Virus record (IMG/VR): IMGVR_UViG_3300021433_000004
Location: 1 to 61,396 of that record
DNA from: a virus
Length of the DNA stretch: 61,396 bases
Strand: one strand, 5' to 3'
Under the pieces are notes generated by a model, which made no database searches, was not told the DNA's origin, and worked only from the letters and a program-made list of their open reading frames with translations. A program made the position numbers and the translations under genes. Below are positions 34,997-42,528 of the stretch, in pieces; the stretch's first letter is position 1; each line of letters begins with the position of its first letter.

Positions 34997-36528
34997 CAAC
35001 TTATCTTCCTGTACTGCTCCGAAAGCCGTTCGCCCTGCGGATAAATCGGCTTGCCTTCGCTATTCGCCTCCACGTACCCATCCAGAATCCTGAAAGGCAC
35101 TGGGTCAGTCCAGATGATGCGGAATTGCCGTTTACGCGCTCGCCCCAGCATGACCTTGCGAACGCGCTTGCCGTACTCTCCAGCCTGCCCGCAATCGAGA
35201 TAAAATACATTTCCCCAAGTCTTGCCGCCATTATTCGACCACTGAAGCATCAATTGCGGTCCTCTGGGCTGGCCGTTTCCATCTAGCAGCGGAGGGATCG
35301 GCCCTAACCCTGCCTCTACCAAGAACTCTGCCAGACTGAAATAGATCCAGCGATTCTCGTTCATGATCGTAGGACTTTGCCGGAAACGCCGCATCACATT
35401 CCCGAAGTCCATGGAAATATTCATGGACTGCTGGTAGATGTTACCCGAGGCCCAATCGCCCACAAGATGCATCCCGGCAAAGAACATATGCGAGGTAGCG
35501 CGATGGGCCGAATAGGTTCCCGTATTCTGATTCCAGAAGCCCCACTCTGACCAAGTAGAGGAAGAAAAGTTATAGGCCCAGGTCTTATTTGCCGAAGGGA
35601 ATCGGATCACCCAAAAGTTATGCCCTTCCTCCTGATAGGTATAAGCCACGGCATCGGCAATCGTTGGATAGTTCTGCCACGCAAACTCCACGGCAAGCGT
35701 AGAGATGCGAATGCCGATATAATTTCCCATCATCTTCGCGATGCCCTGCCCGCGGTCATTTGCCTCAATCCATGCAATCGTATCGTTCACCTGAACCGTG
35801 CCGAACGTTGCCCCGCAGCCATCTTCGAGGAATGCCGCCTGAATCGGAATGAAGGGCGGGAACCCTGCACCGGAATTGTAGTAAGCAATCGTCTTCTTCG
35901 GCGAGAGAAACCAGACTTCGCGGTGATCTACCTTCATCGAAACGATATTGTCCGGAAAGTAAGAAATTGTCGAGATAAACAGACCGTTCCACGTCGTACC
36001 GTCTTCCAGATTCGAGACTTGGAAGGTGTTCGAGTTCTGAATCACGGCAAAGAAGTAGCCATCGCAGAAATCAATCTGGAGGACTGGACCATTGAACTGC
36101 GCCATATCCACGGCAAGGAAGCTATTCGGTGGATGAAAAACTCCATTTGAGTCTGTAACACCAACCAAAACGAAGACGTAGAGATCGCCATTCGAGAGAA
36201 TCAGTAAATGGGTTTGACAGCAGCAAATCTGCGTAGGCGTGAGGGGAGGGCCGTTCAAGGTGCCCCAGTTTGTGTACGTGCCATTCGCCAAGAGCTCATA
36301 GAAGCTCGCGCCAGCTACAAAGGCTCGGCCATTGACTTCAAACTCGCCCGGAATCGCTGTCTCTGGCAGGCTATACTTGATAGCCAGGCCGGGACGGTCA
36401 TAAATCGTCATGCCAGACGTTGCTCCCGAAGTCTCGGGCTGGACGCAAAAACCATTTACCAGCGCCTCATTGTCGCTAATGGGCGAGCGCAGCGTGTAAC
36501 TCGGTCCTGCGAGTCCGTAGCGAGCCAT
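34996..36528 (-). CDS. P22 gp10-like tail needle/stabilisation protein
   Basis: This 510-residue protein matches the phage stabilisation family. It begins PSYTLRSPISDNEALVNGFC and has a beta-propeller-like series of WSIW, FWVIRFPSANKTWAYNFSS and FAGMHLVGDWASGNIYQ motifs. P22 gp10 plugs the portal and stabilises packaged DNA in the tail tube. It follows gp4-like and precedes the ejection genes, as in P22. Confidence is high from the characteristic N-terminal segment. Confidence 0.8.
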   Translation of the reverse strand: MARYGLAGPSYTLRSPISDNEALVNGFCVQPETSGATSGMTIYDRPGLAIKYSLPETAIPGEFEVNGRAFVAGASFYELLANGTYTNWGTLNGPPLTPTQICCCQTHLLILSNGDLYVFVLVGVTDSNGVFHPPNSFLAVDMAQFNGPVLQIDFCDGYFFAVIQNSNTFQVSNLEDGTTWNGLFISTISYFPDNIVSMKVDHREVWFLSPKKTIAYYNSGAGFPPFIPIQAAFLEDGCGATFGTVQVNDTIAWIEANDRGQGIAKMMGNYIGIRISTLAVEFAWQNYPTIADAVAYTYQEEGHNFWVIRFPSANKTWAYNFSSSTWSEWGFWNQNTGTYSAHRATSHMFFAGMHLVGDWASGNIYQQSMNISMDFGNVMRRFRQSPTIMNENRWIYFSLAEFLVEAGLGPIPPLLDGNGQPRGPQLMLQWSNNGGKTWGNVFYLDCGQAGEYGKRVRKVMLGRARKRQFRIIWTDPVPFRILDGYVEANSEGKPIYPQGERLSEQYRKIS

Positions 36529-36723
36529 TTACTGCGCGTCCTCCTCGTAATCACATTCAACCGTCAGGCCGTCATTGTCATACTTTTCAATGAACCAATG
36601 ATTGCCTTCGCCCGGACAGGTCCGAGAGAAGTAGAACTTCTCCTGGATGGTCACCGACGCGTGAGGCGGAGCAATGGCCGTGACAGCCCAGAGCACGCCT
36701 CCGATTACGAGAATTGCCCTCAT
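36529..36723 (-). CDS. Small exported or anchored protein (64 aa)
   Basis: ATG 36723 lies in an ATGA overlap with the preceding gene. The first 22 residues are a hydrophobic signal-like segment (ILVIGGVLWAVTAIAPP). The rest is acidic with two Cys and ends YEEDAQ. It sits in the tail module and has no recognised family. A signal peptide here fits the wider pattern of exported proteins in this genome. Confidence 0.55.
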   Translation of the reverse strand: MRAILVIGGVLWAVTAIAPPHASVTIQEKFYFSRTCPGEGNHWFIEKYDNDGLTVECDYEEDAQ

Positions 36724-36908
36724 TTCAGTTTCAATTGCACCAATTGCGAAAGGTTTGGCGTTACGTACTTCGCCACAAACTCCGCTTGCGGCAGTTCCAA
36801 GTCCGCACGTGGCACTTTTACCGTTGCCCAAGTGGCCGAGAGCGTGACATTCTGCTTTTCTTTGGGATCGTGCAATCGGATGGTTAGCGTAAGGCTGTCA
36901 TCTGGCAT
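36720..36908 (-). CDS. Hypothetical small protein (62 aa)
   Basis: This is a short beta-rich protein (LTLTIRLHDPKEKQNVTLSA) with an AGGAAGCA ribosome site before ATG 36908, inside the end of the upstream zinc-ribbon gene. No Cys or membrane segment is present. The function is unknown, and it may be a structural chaperone of the tail module. Confidence 0.55.
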   Translation of the reverse strand: MPDDSLTLTIRLHDPKEKQNVTLSATWATVKVPRADLELPQAEFVAKYVTPNLSQLVQLKLK

Positions 36909-37057
36909 TGCTTCCTGCTTTCATTGCCGTGCTTCCAGCACTGCCGGCAGAGATCGTGCTGATGGGCTTCCCGGCCCGTCATATAGCCAGTCCACTTTTT
37001 ACCGTTTGCGATCTGGGCAGGCCGCTTGCCGCACTCGGAACAAAGTCTTTTATGCAC
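36884..37057 (-). CDS. Zinc-ribbon small protein (57 aa)
   Basis: A GTG start at 37057 gives a 57-residue product with CSECGKR near residue 6 and CRQCWK near residue 36, separated by a basic loop. It is a classical paired CxxC ribbon common in phage small genes. The start lies in a weak ribosome context. The end overlaps the next gene by 25 bases. Confidence 0.6.
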   Translation of the reverse strand: MHKRLCSECGKRPAQIANGKKWTGYMTGREAHQHDLCRQCWKHGNESRKQCQMTALR

Positions 37058-37070
37058 ATGCGTTTAACAC

Positions 37071-37874
37071 TTACCATGATCTGCTGCGGTAATTGAACGT
37101 TGTGCTTCGCAGATCATTGTCCGCACCCGGTATGCCCGAGTCCCGAGTATTCATGCGCGGCGGCGTATTGTTTAGCCCAAAGACCCCCGCTCTTGCTGCC
37201 GCTGCCTGCAATTTCAGTTCGGGATTTGCCGCTAATTGTGCACCTGAGAGTAATGACTCAGCCAGACTCAGCATCAGTGCATTGCGGTAACCGGGAGGTA
37301 TCGTGCCAATCGTTGTGTTCGGGCCGCCAATCGGATCGGTAATCGAGGCAAACTGACTCAGCAAGGACCATGTTTCTAACTGAGTTTGATAGGCCGTCGT
37401 CGGAATCGGCCAGTAGAACAAAGAACCATTCGGGAATGTAGGATTGTAGTACAAGTCCGTGGGCTGCGAACTCGTTAATTGCTGAATCGTATTGCCCATC
37501 CACCATTCCTCATCGCGCAAGGTCAATGGAATTGAGACGAAGGGCTGCGGAGTATTATTCAGAATCACCGTTGCCCGGACAATCTTTACCGGTCGCTGCG
37601 GAACTACAAACGTGGCGCCCGGCGCAGGCCCAATCAGATGCGGCGAGAGATTGGGAACCAGCGTATAGATCGCAAGATTCTGGGCATAGACGTAGTTCTT
37701 TTTCGTTGCCCAGGTATCGAGCAGGTAATTGACCTTGCGAAAGGCCCACTGCGCCGTATCCGAATCAATCGTATCTCCCGGTGATTGTATGCCCGTTTCA
37801 ATCAGGGCATCCGAGATCAGATCAAGTACGGTGTAGGTGAGCGGGCCTTCCCCAATAGGCGGCGTAATCGGCAC
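37071..37874 (-). CDS. P22 gp4-like tail accessory factor
   Basis: This 267-residue protein has the P22_Tail-4 pattern: an N-terminal helix with LDLISDALIETGI, then DSDTAQWAFRKVNYLLDTWAT, and late PPGYRNALMLSLAESLLSG. In P22 gp4 binds the portal and begins tail assembly, and some homologues have a lysozyme-like fold. It lies just before gp10-like in leftward order. Assignment is by motif recall and gene order. Confidence 0.75.
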   Translation of the reverse strand: MPITPPIGEGPLTYTVLDLISDALIETGIQSPGDTIDSDTAQWAFRKVNYLLDTWATKKNYVYAQNLAIYTLVPNLSPHLIGPAPGATFVVPQRPVKIVRATVILNNTPQPFVSIPLTLRDEEWWMGNTIQQLTSSQPTDLYYNPTFPNGSLFYWPIPTTAYQTQLETWSLLSQFASITDPIGGPNTTIGTIPPGYRNALMLSLAESLLSGAQLAANPELKLQAAAARAGVFGLNNTPPRMNTRDSGIPGADNDLRSTTFNYRSRSW

Positions 37875-37875
37875 G

Positions 37876-38346
37876 TTAACTCAGGACGACGGCGGCCGAG
37901 GTGAGCACAGGAGTGACGGGAGTGATGGTAAGCACATCCGGGGTAGCCGTGATGACTACTCCATCAGGCCGAGTGATTGTGGCGCTAATCTGATCGCCGG
38001 AGGCCGCCGATGCCGCCAGCGCAGCGATAGTATCCGAACCGTCAGGATTGACTGGACTAAAGGATTCATCTGCCGGAGCCGAAGAAGCATAGGCTACCGT
38101 ATAGGTCGCGTCAAGAGTGAAGGGCTTGCCATTCTGGTCAAGGCCCACGATAGCAGCATTAGCAGTGCCGCCGACTGGAATAGTTTTTGGCATTACAATT
38201 ATCCTCGCATGAGTGAGACGTGGTTTTTGCCGTAGAAGGGTCAGGACTTCATTGAGGCGCAGGATCAGTATTCCAGCATCTGCTCGAATGCCGCTCAGAA
38301 GTGCGACGACTTCCCTTTGAAAAACTCTTAATTCCGGATCGGTCAT
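37876..38346 (-). CDS. Ig-like structural protein, two-part (156 aa)
   Basis: Residues 1-50 form a helical segment (RVFQREVVALLSGIRAD). Residues 52-156 form a beta-sandwich-like domain (PVGGTANAAIVGLDQNGKPF and ITRPDGVVITATP), as in Ig-like Big domains of virion proteins. An internal ATG 38193 has a GAGGATAATTG site, so the second part could be made alone. It is probably a head- or tail-surface decoration. Confidence 0.55.
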   Translation of the reverse strand: MTDPELRVFQREVVALLSGIRADAGILILRLNEVLTLLRQKPRLTHARIIVMPKTIPVGGTANAAIVGLDQNGKPFTLDATYTVAYASSAPADESFSPVNPDGSDTIAALAASAASGDQISATITRPDGVVITATPDVLTITPVTPVLTSAAVVLS

Positions 38347-38350
38347 CGGC

Positions 38351-38566
38351 TTATACGAATGTCCATTCCCCGTTAACCAGTTTCCATTCTTTCGCAGCCG
38401 TCGCTTCCTTCGCTTTCACTTCCGCGGCATTTGCATCCAGATCAGCCGCGCTCGGCAAGGACAGCTCCTCGTCTTTGGAATTGACGATCCTTCCGCCAAC
38501 CATTTTCGGGTATTCCTTGTACTCGTAGGGTACGGGCGCATTGATGTTTCCCGGCTTGTTAGACAT
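38351..38566 (-). CDS. Conserved small structural-module protein (71 aa)
   Basis: ATG 38566 overlaps the preceding gene by eight bases. The protein has the motif YKEYPKMVGGR and an acidic-to-basic C-terminus ending NGEWTFV. The same E-Y-P-K-M motif occurs in the upstream 205-residue neighbour, suggesting a related peptide segment. The function is unknown. Confidence 0.6.
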   Translation of the reverse strand: MSNKPGNINAPVPYEYKEYPKMVGGRIVNSKDEELSLPSAADLDANAAEVKAKEATAAKEWKLVNGEWTFV

Positions 38567-39176
38567 GGGCCATCCCTTTCGCCACCCGCAAGGAAATTGC
38601 ATCAATGATGCCGATCTTGGTATCGTCTGCCGAAACCTCGATGCCGTACTTGTCCTTGGCCGTCTTCGCCAAAACGTCCTTGGACATCGCATTCAATTCA
38701 ATGATCTCGGCAACGGACAATGATGGAGCCGGAATAACGCCCACCGAAGCCGCGAGCGGATCGGCTACCTTCTCCAGGTGTGCCTGCTCCTCGCTGCGCC
38801 GCAAAACTGGCGGAAACTTCACGAAGCCTTTCTTGCCTGCCTCGTCTTCCGCAGCCTTGTCTTTCACGATGATCTTAAGCGGTTCCGAGGCAGGCCAGTC
38901 CATGGGTGCCAGATTCGGATTCGCCTCATTCCGGCGGCGCACGCCCAGACGCTTATCTTCGATAACCGGGTCCAGCCTGGTTTCGTGATACATCATTTTT
39001 GGGTATTCCTGATGCCGATACGGTTTCCAGCCTGGAGACCGCTCGGGATGATGGATATCCATTGCGCCCTGCACTTCATTCCGATTCAGCAGTTCATTCG
39101 CTGTTTCCTGCAAAGATTCCAGCAGCAGCTTTTTGCGAAGCTGTAGATCGTCATAATTCATTCCAGCAGTTGACAT
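38559..39176 (-). CDS. Hypothetical head-tail module protein (205 aa)
   Basis: The protein has an N-terminal helix, then a QEYPKMMYHE motif near residue 57, a central charged segment and a C-terminal helical region with DKYGIEVSADDTK. No signal peptide is present. It lies just beyond a strong terminator, as the first gene of the next leftward transcription unit. The family is not recognised. Confidence 0.55.
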   Translation of the reverse strand: MSTAGMNYDDLQLRKKLLLESLQETANELLNRNEVQGAMDIHHPERSPGWKPYRHQEYPKMMYHETRLDPVIEDKRLGVRRRNEANPNLAPMDWPASEPLKIIVKDKAAEDEAGKKGFVKFPPVLRRSEEQAHLEKVADPLAASVGVIPAPSLSVAEIIELNAMSKDVLAKTAKDKYGIEVSADDTKIGIIDAISLRVAKGMAHV

Positions 39177-39195
39177 ATTCCCTCACTTTGAAAAT

Positions 39196-39217
39196 AAAGG
39201 GGGCCGAAGCCCCCTTT
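39196..39217 (-). terminator. Rho-independent terminator after head genes
   Basis: On the minus strand a perfect nine-base stem (AAAGGGGGC with GCCCCCTTT) closes a UUCG-type tetraloop and is followed by ATTTTC. It lies 7 bases beyond the stop of the decoration-like gene. It probably limits high coat-gene transcription from reading into tail genes. Confidence 0.9.
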
Positions 39218-39223
39218 GGAGTT

Positions 39224-40135
39224 TTACTGCCCGTAGAGGCCTACCGATGCCGAGAGGTTAGCCGCGGTATCGGAAGTAGCGCCTACGAATTGAAACTGGA
39301 TGTAATCGCCGGCAACGACGGCCACACCGTTTGTGGAATCGCTGCACGTAGTGCCGGAGGCCGCAATCGTGCAAGTCAAGGCTGTAGCCGCGCCGTTCTT
39401 GTAAACGGTCATCACGTCCTTACTTGTGCCTCCTACTACGGCTGCGCTCGAAAGGACACGCAGATTGGCCAGTTCGCCATTAGTAGCCACAACGTAGCTA
39501 TACAGGGCCGTCGTGCCCGTGCAGGCTGCCCCATTCAGATAAATCGTAGCGCCGCTAGAGACTGTGCCCGTGCAGAAGCCAGTAGCCGCAGTAACCGCTG
39601 CACTGCCCTGCGAACCGAGCCCGGAGCGGAACCAGTTTCCGTCCGCCTTGCAGTCATACCGATTGCCGCTGGTCAAATTAATCCATGGTAGAATCGGATA
39701 CAGCTGTGCCGGCGAAGTAGCCAGGCCCGTCGAACTTGCCCAGCAAGTGCCCGCCTGATCATAGCCCTGAAACAAGTTAGGGCGGCTGACATAGACAGTC
39801 CTGCCGGATTGATGCCCCTCTGCCTTTGTCCCATTCGAGCCCCGAGTCACAGTGATGCAGGTTCCTGAGGGCGGAACGGTATTCGTTACAACCGTCATGG
39901 CTTCGGTATCCACCCAGAGTACCGTCTGGACAGAAGCCGTTGCCGTAACGTTCGAGATTGAAGTCAGGCAGATATTGGAACTGACGGGGGCCGTCCCGCT
40001 GCTGAAGACTGCGGGAATAGCCGCCGAAAGCGTTGTCGTGGTAAGCGTCTGGCTGCCCTGCTGCTGTGCAAATCCAGTAACAGTCAAGAGAGCCAGCAAA
40101 ACCGAAGCTGCGAAAATACGGGTTAGTGTTTTCAT
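39224..40135 (-). CDS. Exported head-decoration-like protein (303 aa)
   Basis: ATG 40135 was chosen because GAGGAGAGAG precedes it and a signal peptide follows (MKTLTRIFAASVLLALLT, cleavage near GFAQ). The mature part is Thr/Ala/Ser-rich and beta-strand-like, with four or more Cys and a C-terminal strand typical of virion surface proteins. It lies directly after the coat gene and ends at a terminator, so a highly expressed decoration protein is likely. Why such a protein would have a Sec signal is unclear. Confidence 0.65.
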   Translation of the reverse strand: MKTLTRIFAASVLLALLTVTGFAQQQGSQTLTTTTLSAAIPAVFSSGTAPVSSNICLTSISNVTATASVQTVLWVDTEAMTVVTNTVPPSGTCITVTRGSNGTKAEGHQSGRTVYVSRPNLFQGYDQAGTCWASSTGLATSPAQLYPILPWINLTSGNRYDCKADGNWFRSGLGSQGSAAVTAATGFCTGTVSSGATIYLNGAACTGTTALYSYVVATNGELANLRVLSSAAVVGGTSKDVMTVYKNGAATALTCTIAASGTTCSDSTNGVAVVAGDYIQFQFVGATSDTAANLSASVGLYGQ

Positions 40136-40154
40136 TGGTGTATGCTCTCTCTCC

Positions 40155-41396
40155 TCAACTGCAAGCGATGCGGACGGCGCAGTTATCGGGGTACAGTGCC
40201 CCAAAGCCCATCAAGACATCTGCGCGGGTGACTTTCTTACGCTCGATCGGATCAAACATTTCCAGCAAGGCAATCGAGATCCCGGTATCGGGGTCCGTAG
40301 CCCGTGCCGACCATTCGCAAGCCTTCGGGATTTCCAGCGGTACGCCGACCATCGCAAAGGCATCTTTGGTGATTGCCATGCCCTGCGCCGAAGACTTTCC
40401 GCTTGGCGAAGTGGTTCCGGGGAAGGACGTGATTGCCGCCGTATTGGTAGGTAGAGAATCGACGTTCTGATACTGCGAGCCGGGGCCGAAGATGGCTGGC
40501 GAGATGTTCAATACGTCTGCGCCGCCGCCAACGCAGGTAATGCTCTGCGTCACGACGAACTGCTTCAGAGTATTGGAAATGTTCGCCAGGTTCTCCGGGT
40601 TGACCGCATTCACATTGGCGATGTTAAAGATATCGCCCTGATTGTACGTGTCACCCGCCGTCGCAAAAATCGTTAGCGTCGATCCTTGCTGCCCTGCACC
40701 GGCTACGGTATTCGCCCCAGCCTGGGTTCCAGCCGTCTGCCGCCAATTGTTGACTGACTCGTACCAGTCAAAGCCGCTCATCTTGCCCATGGAGCCTTGC
40801 TTATACTGGCGCGAGATTTCCGAAGTTGGATTGAAGAACGAAGCCAAAGACGGAATCAAGCTGGTTCCAACCGAAGGCGGGTAGATCATGCCCCATTCCT
40901 CATCTTGCGGGCAGCCTTGCTCAATCAGCCTCTGGCGGGCCTGCTGGAACGTCGTCATGGAGGTTGGGTCTACGCCCAATTGTCCAACGATGTTGGAGGT
41001 ATTCTGCATGGCGAATAATGCAAAACGCCGGTCAATTTCATTGGCAAGTTTCGCCATCAGCTTGTCAATGTACTCTTCCTTGAACCATTCCCGGCCGCGC
41101 TCCATTTTGAGAGCACGCTCGACGGAATCGACTTGGAAATGGATACCGAAAATCTGATTTACACTGACCGTGGTGTAAATCCGGTTAATGGGCTGAGGTT
41201 GAAACGCCAAGCCGTTCGTTACCAGCCAGCGCTGCGGTAGTTTGACGCGGACGGCTTCGCCGACGGCAAAGTCTCGTTCGTATTCTTTTTCGTACTTATG
41301 GGTGGCAAACTGTGCGTATACGAGCTTATTCAGCAGCATACGCAGACTTTCCGCCGCGACCCAATCGACGAACTGAAATGTGTTTGGGGTAGCCAT
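40155..41396 (-). CDS. P22-type major coat protein
   Basis: This 413-residue protein shows P22 coat family features: an opening FQFVDWVAAESLRMLLNKLV, an early VRVKLPQRW loop, then VDSVERALKMERG and MAKLANEIDRRFALFAM. The central region contains a Gly/Thr-rich insertion-like part (residues of about 200-340), and the C-terminus has RKKVTRADVLMGFGALYPD. It would form the icosahedral shell with the upstream scaffold. It sits between scaffold and decoration genes, as expected for this morphotype. Confidence 0.85.
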   Translation of the reverse strand: MATPNTFQFVDWVAAESLRMLLNKLVYAQFATHKYEKEYERDFAVGEAVRVKLPQRWLVTNGLAFQPQPINRIYTTVSVNQIFGIHFQVDSVERALKMERGREWFKEEYIDKLMAKLANEIDRRFALFAMQNTSNIVGQLGVDPTSMTTFQQARQRLIEQGCPQDEEWGMIYPPSVGTSLIPSLASFFNPTSEISRQYKQGSMGKMSGFDWYESVNNWRQTAGTQAGANTVAGAGQQGSTLTIFATAGDTYNQGDIFNIANVNAVNPENLANISNTLKQFVVTQSITCVGGGADVLNISPAIFGPGSQYQNVDSLPTNTAAITSFPGTTSPSGKSSAQGMAITKDAFAMVGVPLEIPKACEWSARATDPDTGISIALLEMFDPIERKKVTRADVLMGFGALYPDNCAVRIACS

Positions 41397-41418
41397 TTAA
41401 AAGCTGTCCTTTGTGCGA

Positions 41419-42528
41419 TTAGCGGCGGGATGCCGCAAGATCGCGTGCGTTCATGGCCCTCATGTACGAGGCCATGTCGCCTCTTGCCAAAGCATCTTCC
41501 GCCTCATCCTTTGGAGCGGCTTTACGTCCGCTCAATTCCGTAGGCGGCGGCGGTAGCTTCGGCGGTTGAGGTTTCGCAGGAACAGGTTCCGATACCGGCT
41601 TGTCAGGCGCAGTCACTTCTCGCTCTATCGCTTCCAGAATCTTGATTTGGCGCACAGGACTGACTTTGTTCTCAAACTTCTGAGTCTTGATGTCATATGT
41701 CCCATAGTCCCATTTCTTCGTTTCTGGATCGTATGTGCAGCCGTAGAACTCAGCTACGATCTCAGGATGCTTCTGCAAGTGATACAGAATCTCTCCTGGA
41801 TGATCGGACTCGTCAATGAACTGATCGACGGGTGAGCCTGCGGGAATCGGCAAGCCCTGACCTTTGCCAACGACTTCAATAAAGTCAGGGTACTTTTGCA
41901 TCGCCGATTTGGATTTCTCCAGCAGGGCAGCGCCTTTCGAGGTCATTTCTTCGGTAGCGCGACGAGCTTGTTCGGCCTTCGATAAACGCTCTTCAATTTT
42001 CGCCTCAAACTGTTTTTCCTTCCAATCATCGACGGCATCCATAAAGGCCGCCATGGTTTCAAAAGGTTTACCAGTCTTTGGGTCATTGTCCGTTATCTTG
42101 GGCCGGGCACTGAGTTTTTCGGGCTCCGCCTTAATCGGTTCAGTCTTGACTTCGGCGGGTTGAGAAGTTGCTTGCTTCCGCTCAAGCTCCTGGTATTTTC
42201 TCTGGAGATTGCCGTATTGCTCGGATAGCTCCTTCCAGCGTTTGTCGGAACGACTTTCTTGCTTCTGCGGTTTGGCAGCTGGCGATGCTGCGGCAGTTTC
42301 GCTCTTGGCCGGAGGCGGTACGGCCGGTTTCGCCTCAATCTCTTTTGCGGGGGCCGACTCCGCTGGTTTCGGCTCAGGTTCTTTTACTTTAATGGCAGGG
42401 ATATCGCCGGTCTGCCGCCATGTGGCTAACTCTTTCGCCGTGGCATGATCCAAGCGGTCCTGCACGGAAATCTCTTGTACCTCGGGGGCTGGGGCCGACT
42501 CAGCCGGAGTAACGGCGGGAGTGCTCAT
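41419..42528 (-). CDS. Scaffolding protein (369 aa)
   Basis: This is a highly charged helical protein with an Ala/Pro/Glu-rich N-terminal half, a coiled coil near residues 95-120 and a helical region with FEAKIEERLSKAEQARRATEE. The C-terminal end is basic (YMRAMNARDLAASRR), like P22 scaffold, whose basic helix-turn-helix binds coat. It lies directly between portal and coat and overlaps the portal by ATGA. It would direct procapsid assembly and exit before packaging. Confidence 0.75.
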   Translation of the reverse strand: MSTPAVTPAESAPAPEVQEISVQDRLDHATAKELATWRQTGDIPAIKVKEPEPKPAESAPAKEIEAKPAVPPPAKSETAAASPAAKPQKQESRSDKRWKELSEQYGNLQRKYQELERKQATSQPAEVKTEPIKAEPEKLSARPKITDNDPKTGKPFETMAAFMDAVDDWKEKQFEAKIEERLSKAEQARRATEEMTSKGAALLEKSKSAMQKYPDFIEVVGKGQGLPIPAGSPVDQFIDESDHPGEILYHLQKHPEIVAEFYGCTYDPETKKWDYGTYDIKTQKFENKVSPVRQIKILEAIEREVTAPDKPVSEPVPAKPQPPKLPPPPTELSGRKAAPKDEAEDALARGDMASYMRAMNARDLAASRR

